64,000 nt of DNA. Source: Darksidea phi (lineage: Eukaryota > Ascomycota > Dothideomycetes > Pleosporales > Lentitheciaceae). The position numbers were made by a program, and so were the translations under genes. The stretch covers positions 62,001-126,000 of the forward strand of contig JASJFT010000053.1 in NCBI GenBank assembly GCA_030770425.1, written 5' to 3'. Position 1 is the stretch's first letter. Each line of letters begins with the position of its first letter. Below, piece by piece: positions 30,524-41,072 of the stretch. A model generated the notes under the pieces. It did no database searches, was not told the DNA's origin, and saw nothing but the letters and a program-made list of their open reading frames with translations.

Positions 30524-32722
30524 TTAACATAGAGTGAAGTTTTCTAGGATGTTTGTATTTAAAGGATCTCCATCAATAGACAGCTCGCTATCCATAATGC
30601 CGTGAACGTAACACTGGCCAACAAATTGAAAACGACCACCAGTAGGTCTCAGCACTACTGGACACTCTGCCCCTAAGAAAATACATACGAGATCACCAAT
30701 CTTGGTGTTACACGGTGCCATCCCAATATAACTGTTCGACAGAACAACTAAACGGCGATAAGCAATGCTTTGCCACAGCGAATCATGCAGCATGTCATTC
30801 CAATTAATCTGCCGCAACCGTGCATACTCGTATGGGTGTGACTTGCCGTATAACTCGTTCCACGCCGGTAAAGCACTGACCGTGAAAGCAGACGTCCAGT
30901 CAGAATTCATAACACTATGATTCATGACCGTCAGGAAATAGGCTTTACTGACAGGTTCTCCGGTCGGGTATTTACGCCTCTGATTTTCATTTTCAGCGCG
31001 CATTGAGGCCAACTTGGGTTCCGTGTTTACGACACCTTCTTGCTCCGCAGAAAACAAGCGCCTCATCTCTTGGTAAGTCGAGCGACCATAGCCAACCTCC
31101 ACTGGCATGGCATTTTTGGCAGTCCTGAAACGTTTGAACCAATGCTGTGCGACATCTTGAACCGTCATACTCTCTTGTGGTCTTGGAAAACAGTTGTCGT
31201 GACAATCGCTCAATGAACTCGCTCCGCAATGTGGCAGGTGTCCATGGTCTTGTTGGAATTCTTCTGAATAGAGTAAGATTTCCATTTCCTCGTTGACAAA
31301 TTTATCGAGAATGATTCCTTCCCAATCGCGTAGGATTGTAAGATGCTGTACGGGCATGATGTCGGCGGCCTTGCCTATGTTGCTGATGGCGCTGAATTGG
31401 AAACCTTGCACAGTGAGCAGACCAGGACCCGAAAGCAGATTTATCTTCCATTTAGAGGACGTCGCACAGGAATAACCGGCCAATGGAGGGATTTTGCGCC
31501 TCAATTCGAAGTCCGGAACCCATGAAGGAAGTCTTGACCTTTCCGACGGCTGCACAGCACAAAAGACCAAGTCTGCCAGACCCTGTCGAAAGGCAAGCCT
31601 CGCGGCGCCTTCAAACACAGTCTCAATAGAATCGATATAACTGACTTTCACACCGTATGGCTCGCTTGAGATACCAAGAAGTGCAAATACTCGGTCTCTA
31701 GGATCCGTCGCAAGTCGATCTAGTCCCAGTAGGAGTTTGATCAGTGCTTCGGGCTCTCCTGACTTGTAAAAATTTCGCACTATTGACATTTTCTTGAAGT
31801 CCTCATCTACACCATTCAAGGGACTGTAAGAAATGCCTTTATAGTTTTTCTCACACTGCTCGAGAATCCATGTCATGTCATCCCAGGAGATCCTCTCTGG
31901 ACCGCACCAGATAACAGCACGCTCCGTAACAATGACTTCTTGAAGCGTCCAAGCACGCTTAAACCACTTCGCGGAAAACAGGGCTGCCAGGTAGGGGGTG
32001 TGGAATAACTCATGAAGTTTGAACAACCAAAATTCGCCGTCCGAAGTATGCACGTCCTTCCCTGGATAACGAGCGTCTTTCGGCCAGATTGCCAGTAGCT
32101 CTTGAAGAATTTGAATAGCCTTTGTGGCGAATGGTGTCGCTTCTTGGATCCACACTATGGTCTTCCTGGCAAGGGTGTAGATACGTGTCATCTGCTGTAC
32201 TTGAGCTGCGCGTTCATCCAGATCCTTTTGGTTGATACAAAGTGCATCGATCCAGAGTGTGCGAGTCTTTGTGGGATGTCGAAGCGCAGACAATGCCGAA
32301 AACAGATTTCTTCCAACCTCCACATACGATCCATGAATTTGTATAGCAACTGGGTTGATTGGGGATCCCCACACATACGAAAGGCAGCTGTACCTCGGTT
32401 TATCTGGGAGGAAGGCGTGTTTCATTTCACAGACTATATGTCCGTTGTCTCCCGGTTGCAGCTCGAGCAATCGTATTTCACCTTTGAGGGCATCCAGAGG
32501 TGAGTACGTGAATGGCTGTAGGGATGCCGCGAGTGTCCCTGAAGAGTTCGCTGCTCTTGTGCCGATTTCCGTTTCTTCGGGCGACTCTGGGCGCTGCTCC
32601 GACGTATCTGCTGGCTCGATATCCGCGGCATGCCGTGTCCTCTCTTCGCTAGTCTGTGCGCGTGAACCCGTTCCGAATTCTGCGATAGTGAGCTCTTGCA
32701 TGATTAGAGCGAGGCTGGACAT
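30524..32722 (-). CDS. HET-domain heterokaryon-incompatibility-type protein
   Basis: Single exon, 732 aa, ATG 32722. The first 70 residues are low-complexity and acidic. The HET core follows: YSCLSYVWGSP at 111-121, RTLWIDALCINQKDLDERA at about 154-172, then VQQMTRIYTLARKTIVWI. Further conserved points are WTLQEVIVTERAVIWCG and DPRDRVFALLGI, both typical of the large HET subfamily. The C-terminal part ends with GMAPCNTKIGDLVCIFLGAE and FVGQCYVHGIMDSE, a common closing segment in these proteins. It differs in subfamily from the HET gene at 14.9 kb. It is bounded on both sides by AT-rich DNA, and its stop codon lies at the edge of the block. Role in cell death is known for the family and inferred here. 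Confidence 0.93.
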   Translation of the reverse strand: MSSLALIMQELTIAEFGTGSRAQTSEERTRHAADIEPADTSEQRPESPEETEIGTRAANSSGTLAASLQPFTYSPLDALKGEIRLLELQPGDNGHIVCEMKHAFLPDKPRYSCLSYVWGSPINPVAIQIHGSYVEVGRNLFSALSALRHPTKTRTLWIDALCINQKDLDERAAQVQQMTRIYTLARKTIVWIQEATPFATKAIQILQELLAIWPKDARYPGKDVHTSDGEFWLFKLHELFHTPYLAALFSAKWFKRAWTLQEVIVTERAVIWCGPERISWDDMTWILEQCEKNYKGISYSPLNGVDEDFKKMSIVRNFYKSGEPEALIKLLLGLDRLATDPRDRVFALLGISSEPYGVKVSYIDSIETVFEGAARLAFRQGLADLVFCAVQPSERSRLPSWVPDFELRRKIPPLAGYSCATSSKWKINLLSGPGLLTVQGFQFSAISNIGKAADIMPVQHLTILRDWEGIILDKFVNEEMEILLYSEEFQQDHGHLPHCGASSLSDCHDNCFPRPQESMTVQDVAQHWFKRFRTAKNAMPVEVGYGRSTYQEMRRLFSAEQEGVVNTEPKLASMRAENENQRRKYPTGEPVSKAYFLTVMNHSVMNSDWTSAFTVSALPAWNELYGKSHPYEYARLRQINWNDMLHDSLWQSIAYRRLVVLSNSYIGMAPCNTKIGDLVCIFLGAECPVVLRPTGGRFQFVGQCYVHGIMDSELSIDGDPLNTNILENFTLC

Positions 32723-33609
32723 TGAACGAGCGAAAGTTCTTTTGGATTTTGAAGAGTGAAAAGATGGTACGATGACACCACTACATTTATATTATTTCTA
32801 CAGGGCGAACCAATAACTACGTGTCAGCGTGATTTACCTATGATAAGCCTCTTCTGCACGTCAGCTCATCGACGTGGCCCAATTAAATCAAGCCCCATCT
32901 TTACGGCATCGCCGATCCATTACAGGACCTCTCTCTCCTAGGCAACGGATATTCAGGTAAGGATTCACCTCCTCTGGCGCGGTAAGACTAAAGTATCTAG
33001 TAGTAGGTTTAAATAGTATAATATTATATAGATTTATAGTTATATTATTACGAAGATACTACGATTAGGGGAGCAGGAGCCCTAACTTAGGGGGGTTGGG
33101 CCCTAAATTAGGGGTGGCCCCCCTATATTAGGGGTGCTTGGAACCGTAGTGCAAATCAGATGAAATTGAAACATGCAGAAATGGTTCCAGCTCGTCGCGA
33201 TAGGACAGCAAGGGTTGGGTATGCCCGTGCCAAGATTGTTGCGTGGGATTGGCCGTGTGGAGTTCAGCGCGGGATGGAGCGCGGGATGAGCGCGCCAGAT
33301 CAGCGGTTTTAGAACGTTTGGCGTGTTAGTGCGTTCATCACTCCCGGTTTCCAATCTCCCCGGTTGAAAGATGACAATGACGTGTGCATCATTTTTTGCG
33401 AACATAGAGCTATAGTATTTTAGACGTGTGAGTACATTTGTAAAGGCAGAAAACGCTCGAAGGAGGAGCGACGAGATGGGATAATGAACAAAAGGATCTA
33501 GATGTTGCAGAAGGAGGTGACCGATATTCAGGTACTCCCGACGGAGCCTGATGGAAAGCCGTACAGTGCTAATGGAATCGCAGCCGGTGCGATCTGGTAG
33601 ACGTCGTAT
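32723..33609. other. Intergenic region with an AT-rich core
   Basis: AT-rich at about 32985-33060, then the small GC-rich element described separately. 33160-33609 has normal composition; nothing coding recognised. Confidence 0.45.
33056..33152. mobile_element. Possible 97-bp MITE-like element
   Basis: Begins TACTACGATTAGGGG and ends CTTGGAACCGTAGT, so the termini ACTACGRTT are inverted with one mismatch. The interior has alternating CCCTAA and TTAGGGG motifs that can fold back. A left-end TA is present; on the right the dinucleotide is TG, so the target duplication is incomplete. Confidence 0.4.
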
Positions 33610-34590
33610 CTACTGCTTCTTGACATGCACAATGATGACCTTGCCTTTTGCCCACCTCGACTTCAATCTCGCCCAAGCATTCGGCGCATCATCGAACTCA
33701 AACACTGAATCGATCATAGACTTGAGTTTCCCTTCCTGCATCCATCTTCCAATCTGAGCCAACGCTTCCGGATGTTTCTCCATGAACAGCCGGCACCTTT
33801 GTTTGCCACCGCTTAAGAAGCCTTGGATTAGGGTTTCGTCATCTTTTTGCGGTGGGGTAATAAAACTGAAGGGAGCGCCGATTTGCTCGAAACTGCCACC
33901 GGGGAGGAGAAAGTCTTGCGGCCTCTTGTAAAGTACTGGGTGGCCAACGTTATCGACGATAAGGTCAAAGAGTTGACCGCTCTCTTCGAGGACAGCGATG
34001 ACATCGAAGGATTTGTAATTGATGATTTCGTCAACGCCTAGACTCTTGCACATCTCGGTGTTGACGGGCGAGCAGGTAGTCGTTACATGAGTCCCGAGCG
34101 CTTTCGCCATCTGGATAGACATCTGACCGGTACCTCCAGAACCTCCATTGATGAAGACCCTATCGCCCCCTTTGACGTGAGGTTGGATGGCTTCGTACGT
34201 AGTGAGCGCCTGACAACTAATCCCAGCTATATCATCGACCTTCACCCCATCCGGCATGGAGGTGAGCATCTCTTTTGTGACAACTGTGTACTCAGCCAGC
34301 GAACCATGTCCCCAATCGTCCATGTTAGAACCGAATACCATTTCTCCGACTCGGACGGCGTCGACTTTCTGCCCGACTTCGGCAACTCTTCCGCAAAAGT
34401 CCATGCCGGGCGTTGCAAGTTCGGAAACTTTGAGATCATGTGGATTCAGGGCTGCGCTGTAGACTTCGACGAGGATCTGGTCATCGCGTATTTGTGGCTT
34501 GGGCACGCCTACTGCCGGAAGGATGAGGGTACCTTCGGAGTCAGTACCTTCGGATTTGGTCGTGAACTGCCATGCTCGCATTGTGGCCAT
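33610..34590 (-). CDS. Zinc-independent MDR oxidoreductase (quinone-oxidoreductase/RTN4IP1-like)
   Basis: Single exon, 326 aa, ATG 34590 (MATMRAWQFT). N-terminal GroES-like fold with VYSAALNPHDLKVSE and GMDFCGRVAEVGQKVD. The Rossmann part has the NADPH-binding GGSGGTGQ at 149-156 and VTTTCSPVNTEMCKSLGVDE. The Cys/His ligands of the catalytic and structural zinc sites are absent, which places it among quinone-oxidoreductase-like MDR enzymes that use NADPH to reduce enones or quinones. Substrate unknown. It is a normal metabolic-type gene inside the NLR/HET island. Confidence 0.88.
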   Translation of the reverse strand: MATMRAWQFTTKSEGTDSEGTLILPAVGVPKPQIRDDQILVEVYSAALNPHDLKVSELATPGMDFCGRVAEVGQKVDAVRVGEMVFGSNMDDWGHGSLAEYTVVTKEMLTSMPDGVKVDDIAGISCQALTTYEAIQPHVKGGDRVFINGGSGGTGQMSIQMAKALGTHVTTTCSPVNTEMCKSLGVDEIINYKSFDVIAVLEESGQLFDLIVDNVGHPVLYKRPQDFLLPGGSFEQIGAPFSFITPPQKDDETLIQGFLSGGKQRCRLFMEKHPEALAQIGRWMQEGKLKSMIDSVFEFDDAPNAWARLKSRWAKGKVIIVHVKKQ

Positions 34591-35748
34591 ATTGCTTTAC
34601 GAAGGAGATGTGAAAGTGATAAAGATGTGAAGATGAGAGAGTAGCGGGAGCTGATGCTTGCCTGTATTTGTAGTGGGAGAGCTGATGCACGCCTGTATTT
34701 GTAGCGGTCAGGACCTGTCAGCAGAAGCTTGGATGTTCTCAGCCTGCAGGAGGTGTGCAATATCATGCATCTCGTAATGCATGACTCGTATTCTTGTCCC
34801 ACGGGAGCATCATATTGCCGTTGGCGTCATCAAGCATGCCATCGCCACACTTTACAAGCATAATTGATATTGAGAGTGAAGCAGCCCGATTTCATCAAAG
34901 TTGCTACCTGAGTAGGAATACGCGACAAGCTATGGACTGGGGAGATAGCTGGTGAAACAGAAATACATCAGTAAGCACTAGAAAGGAGCGGCACTATTAC
35001 CATGCTAGTTAGACAATTGGCGCATAATCGCTCTTAACCAACTGCTTAACTGCTTACCGGTATTAACGGGATCCTTCCGCCCCCTCCTAGCGTTCAGCGG
35101 GAAGAAAGAGAATTTTCTGTTGCACAGCATCTATTTTGATCCTTTCTTATTGTCCGTCTAATTTTACACCGATGGCACCGAGTAATCCTGATCATGTCCC
35201 TAATTTCTCAACAACGTAGTAATCCGACCTATCTCACATCACATGGTTCATAGTATATCCTTCGTAGGTAAATCGAGCATCCTTAGAGCCGAGGATACAA
35301 AGTGTGATACAGGACGGAAAGTCGTGGCGTATTCGAAACGCGCTAGCTTCCTCTATCGCATCCTGCGTTTTCGCGCCTCTTCTAAGCAGTGCTTAGTTAC
35401 CACATCGGCACACTCACAGACGTCAATGATCACTCTAAAGATCGCGATCAGAAGTAGGAAGTGTCGTGAGGCTGCCATCGCGTGTCTCGCTGTGTTTCAA
35501 GGGCTCGTGCAGAAGCCACGGGCGCCAAGCAAAGCTGAAGACCCGAGAAGCAATTCCCCTCCTTTTCGGCCCCCATCCTTTCAGAGTCTTCTCATCAAGA
35601 CCGCTCTTCCGCCCAAAGACCATCTTTCGCATCCTTGTCATCTGTTGCTCGATTACGACATACGTCGTGCGAAACGCTGGAGCATCCAAATTTAGCGAAA
35701 TTCGTGATGTTCATCCGACCGGTTCGGGTGTCGTAGCACGGCGACCAA
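34591..35748. other. Intergenic region
   Basis: More than 1 kb without a recognisable gene; the open frame at 35243-35695 has no domain and a composition unlike a real protein. It should contain the promoters of the MDR gene and the NACHT gene. Confidence 0.45.
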
Positions 35749-38700
35749 ATGGACGCTGACACACTCAAGCCTTGTGCTCGGGTCTTGGATGACGGGTTCA
35801 CAGTCCTCTCTGACGGTGGCACGAATCCGGTTGCCGAGTAGGCTAAAGAACTGCGCTGATGGATTACTCATGTTAACGAAGGCTATAGCATAGTTTTTGT
35901 TCATGGCTTAGGCGGACACCCTCGCCGTACTTGGAGCACATTTGCGCGAGCTGCTCTAGCGTCCGCTGAAGGTCCTGCACGAGGTTCTAAAAGGAGCCAT
36001 TTCAGCTGGTTACACCGTAGAGCCAACAAGCCGCCAAAGAAGTCTCGTAATGAGGGAGCTGAAAGCGATACGCCGCGCTCATCCTCAGCAGGCTCTGATA
36101 GGTCGGAAACTCCACCCTCACCAAATGTGTTCTGGCCACACGATCTACTCGCGTTTGATTTGCGAAACATCCGGATCCTTACCTTCGGTTACACGTCCGA
36201 TCCAAGAACATCGGTGAAGCACAATTTGTATACACTGAGTACTAATCTCTTGTCGCGACTCGCAGACCAACGGCTGGACCATGTAAGTACCAACGAAGCG
36301 AAGATAAAGCAATCTAAACTGAAGCTAACTGGAGTAGCCCACAAGACCGATAATATTTATCTGCCACAGCCTTGGTGGTATTCTGACAAAATTTGTGAGT
36401 AAATAGTTCTGACATATCATCAATGTCGCGGTGTTTCGTACAGACGGTATCTAGTCGTACCTTTCGACAGGTTCTTTGATCCTATTACTTTGCGTAACTC
36501 ATAGCTACTGGACTATTTACTCTCCATCCATTTCTAAGAGCTGCTTCTTACGTGTGGTTCGGCTGGGGAGAACGAGCTGACTATTTGCGCTCTGAGTAGG
36601 CCTTGAAGATATCTTCGAACTCTAGCGGCGCAAATGAGCGTCTTAAGACCATTCGGGAGTCTACACGCGCAATCATCTTTTTCGCAACACCACATGCCGG
36701 GTCCCAGCTTGCGAACATAGGAGAGATACTGATTCGAATCAGTGGTCTGTTTGCCGTCACGAACACAGCATTGCTGGCTGCTCTGAATGCTGAAAACGAT
36801 AATGGTCAGCTGGAGGAGTTAAGACTAGAGTTTGACAAGATGATGGGGAATCCTCACGAAGGGGGTATCAAGGTGGTTAATTTCCGGGAAACCATGCCAA
36901 TGTCATCTGTTGCCATAGGCCCAACAGCTCGCGAGGTAATCATTGCACTGACTTAGTTTTTGTAGCCTGCTGATGAAGTTTGAAGGTTGTGCCTCTTGCC
37001 TCTGCTGGCATCGCCAGCCAATGGGCCGAGAACCTGACCATGGCCGCTAATCATAGAGACATTTGTAAATTTCACGGATTCGAAGACCCAAAGTACCAGG
37101 ATCTCAAAGCGGTACTAAGGAGATACGTCACCGAACTTGGCCAGAATCCAGGAATTGCCGCTACTGATGGACATCGTCTCACTCCGCCAGTGCAAACACA
37201 AAGTCCAACTACGACGTCAGGTGTAAGCATTGCGATTGCGTCCAAACGCCAACTGTACTAACAAAAAATCTGCAAAGGTAGTAATTTATAAGGATGCGGT
37301 AACCAAGGAAAAGATCGTCAACCATTTCACAACACTTTCATCCATGGACGTCAATCAGCATCTCTACGAAGTGCAGAGTGCTCATGAACAATCCTTCCGG
37401 TGGATCAGCGATCACGGTCATTTCGCTACGACTCTGGAGCCTGATAAGTCCACAATTTTTCACATCACTGGAAAACCCGGCTGCGGGAAGAGCGTTCTGT
37501 CCAAACTGGTGTACGAGTTGGTACAGGATCACGAAAAGTACCATTGCTGCACGCTCTTCTTCGCCTTCAACGAGAGAGACAATCATCGGCGAGATCCAGT
37601 CAACATGATGGCCTCTTTGGTAGCGCAATTCGTCGACAAGTTTGGCGTGACTGATCCTGTCTCCAGCCTATGCGGACCAGAGTTCAATCCAGGGAGGTGG
37701 AGCGAAAGGAGTGTATCAACGATTGGTCATCTGTTCTATTCTATAATGGCTTCAGTTCCGCCGGGCAACAAAGTCATCGTGATCGTAGATGCAATGGACG
37801 AATGTACTGCCCTGCCTGATAGAGGCAAACTGCTGAGCATCATTAGCCGAATTGTGAGTGATCGCCGCCAGAACGCCAGTCCAGTGAGCTTTGTAATTAC
37901 CAGCCGGCCAGATTCCGGCATTGTATTCAGGCCTGATACAATGGTATTAGACTTGAACGCCGAAAAGTCACTTGATGTAGACTTGGATGCATACGTCGTT
38001 TCTGGCGTCGATCGTCTTATCCGTAATAGGCCTGGGTTATTACGCTATCAAGCAAAAATCATTGCGAAACTCCGAAGTCGAGCAGACAAGATGTATCTTT
38101 TGATCAAGCTACTCCTGGATTTGATCCGAGAGCACCCAGCATCGTCTCCAGCAGCAATTGAGGCGTTGCTTTCGTCCCTCCCAGAGACTTTATCCGCCAT
38201 CTACAACAAAATATGGTCTCTCATTCCTCAACAAGACGAGCCGAGAGCCAAGATGATTCTGTCCTGGATGTTGTGCGCTTTTAGGCCGCTTACGGTGGGA
38301 GAGTTTAGCGCTGGCATAGCAAGATACGATTACGACAACGCAATGAAGGAACGGTATGCGCAGTGCTGGCGATTACCATTAGAGGAACGCTACGAAGCAA
38401 GGCAGCACCTGCAGAACCCTCTTGAGCAAGGCAATAGTCTGGAGTGGTATATGCCTCTAGACTTCCCAGGGGATGTAGCCAGGTTGCTTGGGCCCTTGAT
38501 ACATATTAGCCAATCGGTTGGGCACAAGATTCGATCACCAACTGTCGGGCTTTGTCATCAATCCGTGAAGGAGCACTTTCTTGAATTGCCTGGATTCCTG
38601 GATCTCGGTAACGTACATCATCAGATGGCAGAAGTCTGTGCCCGGGAGCTTGATAAAACCATCACGGGTGATCCAGATGCGATACCGGTACGAAACCGGG

Positions 38701-39176
38701 ATACCGTGACGTTATTTGGTGGGGAGGATTCTTCCTATCCAGAGTTCTACAGTCGGCATAGCAAAGCCATTGCTGATGCAAACCCTTTGGATACTAGAAA
38801 AGTCTACATGCGCGAGATGTGGAATATGCGAGTCAAAATTGCCAGTACTCCGATCGAAACTCTTACGGCACCATTAGGAACGTATGATCCTTTCTGGGTG
38901 GAGGAGATCTTGGAGGCGGACGGATGGGACACCGAATGGACAAAAGACGTCTTGCAGGAAGGCTACATTTGGTTCACAGATGCGATGGCATTAATAGACG
39001 AACTACAGTCTGAAGCTATAAATGAGGAGGCAGAACAGTCTATTAGGCGTAAGCTCGACGCTATGTCGGATGGGAGGCTAGAGGAGATGCTACAAAAAGG
39101 GAGAGAAATGTCTTTAGACCGGGAGCGGGTTGAACGCTTCCGACGAGCATTTCATGGAAGGAATGACGGTGCATGA
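35749..39176 (+). CDS. NLR-type protein: alpha/beta-hydrolase (SesB-like) domain plus NACHT
   Basis: Proposed exons 35749-35815, 35882-36282, 36338-36394, 36600-36935, 36986-37222 and 37278-39176 join in frame to 998 aa. The hydrolase part shows VFVHGLGGHPRRTW (oxyanion loop), WPHDLL, ILTFGYTSDP, the nucleophile elbow CHSLGG with Ser167, and IIFFATPHAGSQL. The NACHT follows with Walker A GKPGCGKS at about 431-438, Walker B VIVIVDAMDE at about 532-541 and SFVITSRPDS. In SesB-type NLRs the hydrolase domain is the effector. No WD40, ankyrin or TPR repeats follow the NACHT. The C-terminal 250 residues are charged and helical with no family I recognise. The first intron has a weak donor (GTGGCA). 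If it is not real, two in-frame stops would make the 5' end non-functional; the other introns are convincing. Confidence 0.78.
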
Positions 39177-39952
39177 ACGCGCCTGGTTTCGTGGACACTT
39201 GTGCTCTTCAAAGTGATGCGCAGCGCACTTGATGGAGCCTCATCATTTTTGCAATCACAGAGCCATGAGCGTGCCCTCTAAGTGACGACGCTATAGCTAC
39301 CGCTTACTTCAAATGATCAACCATGGAGATCGCATACATGCGTTGAGTCGATGTTGAGGTGCTTGCAGACATCCTCGGACGTGGGAGTGGTAAGAAGATA
39401 CTACGGTTGCAGGGCGAAATATCCACAAATCGTCGCCACAACGGCCCATGCGCAACAGGGCTCAAGTGAGGTATGTATATAGTATGATTGGGCTAAACTA
39501 CCAAAACAAGGTCATATGACTGTCTCGGCGATTTGCGAATGTGTAACCGCGGTAGACAGGCGTAGTGGGGTAACGAGTCTCTTTCCTAAATAAGCGACGC
39601 TACCATGCCCCGCGACAGATGACCGTTCAGAACCGCAGCTACACCAAACCGTCCTTTTCTTTTCCTTCGACCTTACCATTTTCCTGTATTTGCTATTCAA
39701 CTCATATCCTTTTAGAGGTGTACGACTTTCCGACGGGCAACGGGGGACGTACGTAAGCGCCGATGTCGGACAGAGCCTAATACGAAGCCATCCATGAACG
39801 TGTGATTCATACGAAGAAACCGAAGAGCCAGACGGTAGGCTCCGCCCCATCTTGCCCATTTCGGTTTGTTATCATATCATCTTGAGCGTCCGGCTACTTC
39901 TGACTCTTGCTCGCCTTCTTTCACGCCATATATCCACATCGGACTCAATACA
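39177..39952. other. Intergenic region
   Basis: No gene recognised. At about 39397 the sequence TACTACGGTTGCAGGG repeats the terminal motif of the small element near 33.1 kb, without a visible second end. Confidence 0.4.
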
Positions 39953-40817
39953 ATGGGTGTCTTCTACGAAACGATACCTGACTTCCTCAAGCCATGGATT
40001 CTAGCACAGAAGATGCTCTGGGTGGGCTCCGCACCCCTCTCAGGCTCCGGCCACATCAACATCTCGCCCAAAGGCGGACCGGACTTCTTCGGCATCATCA
40101 ACTCCACCACATTCTGGTACATGGACCTCACGGGCTCTGGCATCGAAACCATTGCCCATCTCCACGAACCTGGTAACGGGCGTATATGCATCATGTTTAC
40201 CGCATTCGAGGGGGCGCCGAGGATCCTCAGGATCTGGGGGACTGGCAGGGTGGTGGAGAATGGGACCAAGGAGTTCGACGCGTTTGTGGCTGATCATAAG
40301 GTCAAGACGATTCCTGGATCTCGCAGTATTATCTTGGTGGACATCCACCAGGTGTCGACGAGCTGTGGATTTTCGGTGCCGTTTTATGAATGGAAGGGCT
40401 GGAGGAACACGCTGAACGAGCATTTTGAGAAGAAGGAAAAGAAGTTCAAGGAAGGTAACGATGAGGAGAGCATGGACAGGTATGTTGCACTCCTCTCTGT
40501 CATCTCGGCGATGATGGCTTGGGGTAGTATCAGAAGACTAACGACGTAGGTACTGGGCGTTCAAATCCCAGCTCAGCATCGATGGCCTGCCTGGGATGAA
40601 GCGCGGCTACGACTTCGCGCAGAAGAACAACGTCGCGCCTTTGAAAAAGATGATTGGGAAGCATGCGCCGACGACCCCCCGGACGGTACATCACATCACG
40701 CTGACACACCTCGTTCTGGTCGCCGTTCTGAGCGTTGTGATTGGCATAGCTGCGGCGGTCACGATGGTATCGCCGGAAACGGTGAGGCGGATACAGCATA
40801 AGCAGTTGCTCTTCTAG
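39953..40817 (+). CDS. PNPOx-like flavin-fold protein with C-terminal membrane segment
   Basis: Exons 39953-40479 and 40550-40817 (70-nt intron with an ACTAAC branch site) encode 264 aa. The N-terminal 180 residues match the fungal pyridoxamine-5'-phosphate-oxidase-like split-barrel family: QKMLWVGSAPLSGSGHINISPKG, then FFGIINSTTFWYMDLTGSG, IETIAHL, and GRICIMFTAFEGAPRILRIWG. Such proteins bind FMN or related cofactors, but activity is usually unknown. The last exon adds a linker and one hydrophobic helix (LVLVAVLSVVIGIAAAV, about residues 228-245), suggesting a tail-anchored membrane form. Start at the ATG directly preceding GVFYETIPDF. Confidence 0.85.
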
Positions 40818-41072
40818 CATTGGTGATCCCGTGGGATGTCGACTACATTGGTGGTATCTAATTCAATCTGCTTTCTCGTGGACTGCGAGGAGAATAAAGG
40901 GATGGCCAGGCACGATATGTAGAGGCATGATATGTAGAGGCATGGTTAGCGAAAAGCAATCGGACCTACGCGGCGCCGACGTCTACTTAGCGCGCAAGCC
41001 TGCCGGAAGGGATGAGGAAGGCTGAAGGCTACGGGCCTTGCGCATTCATGTCTACGGCCTTCGACGTCTGCA

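Noticed and set aside
33060..33140. Internal telomere repeat (TTAGGG/CCCTAA motifs)
   Set aside because: The motifs alternate in orientation and spacing, and do not form a head-to-tail TTAGGG tract; they fit a foldback element better.
35243..35695. 150-codon open frame upstream of the hydrolase-NACHT gene
   Set aside because: No domain and overlapping frames of similar length on the other strand.
39512..39859. 115-codon minus-strand open frame
   Set aside because: Basic, Ser/Arg-rich composition typical of a shadow frame; lies in the promoter of the PNPOx-like gene.
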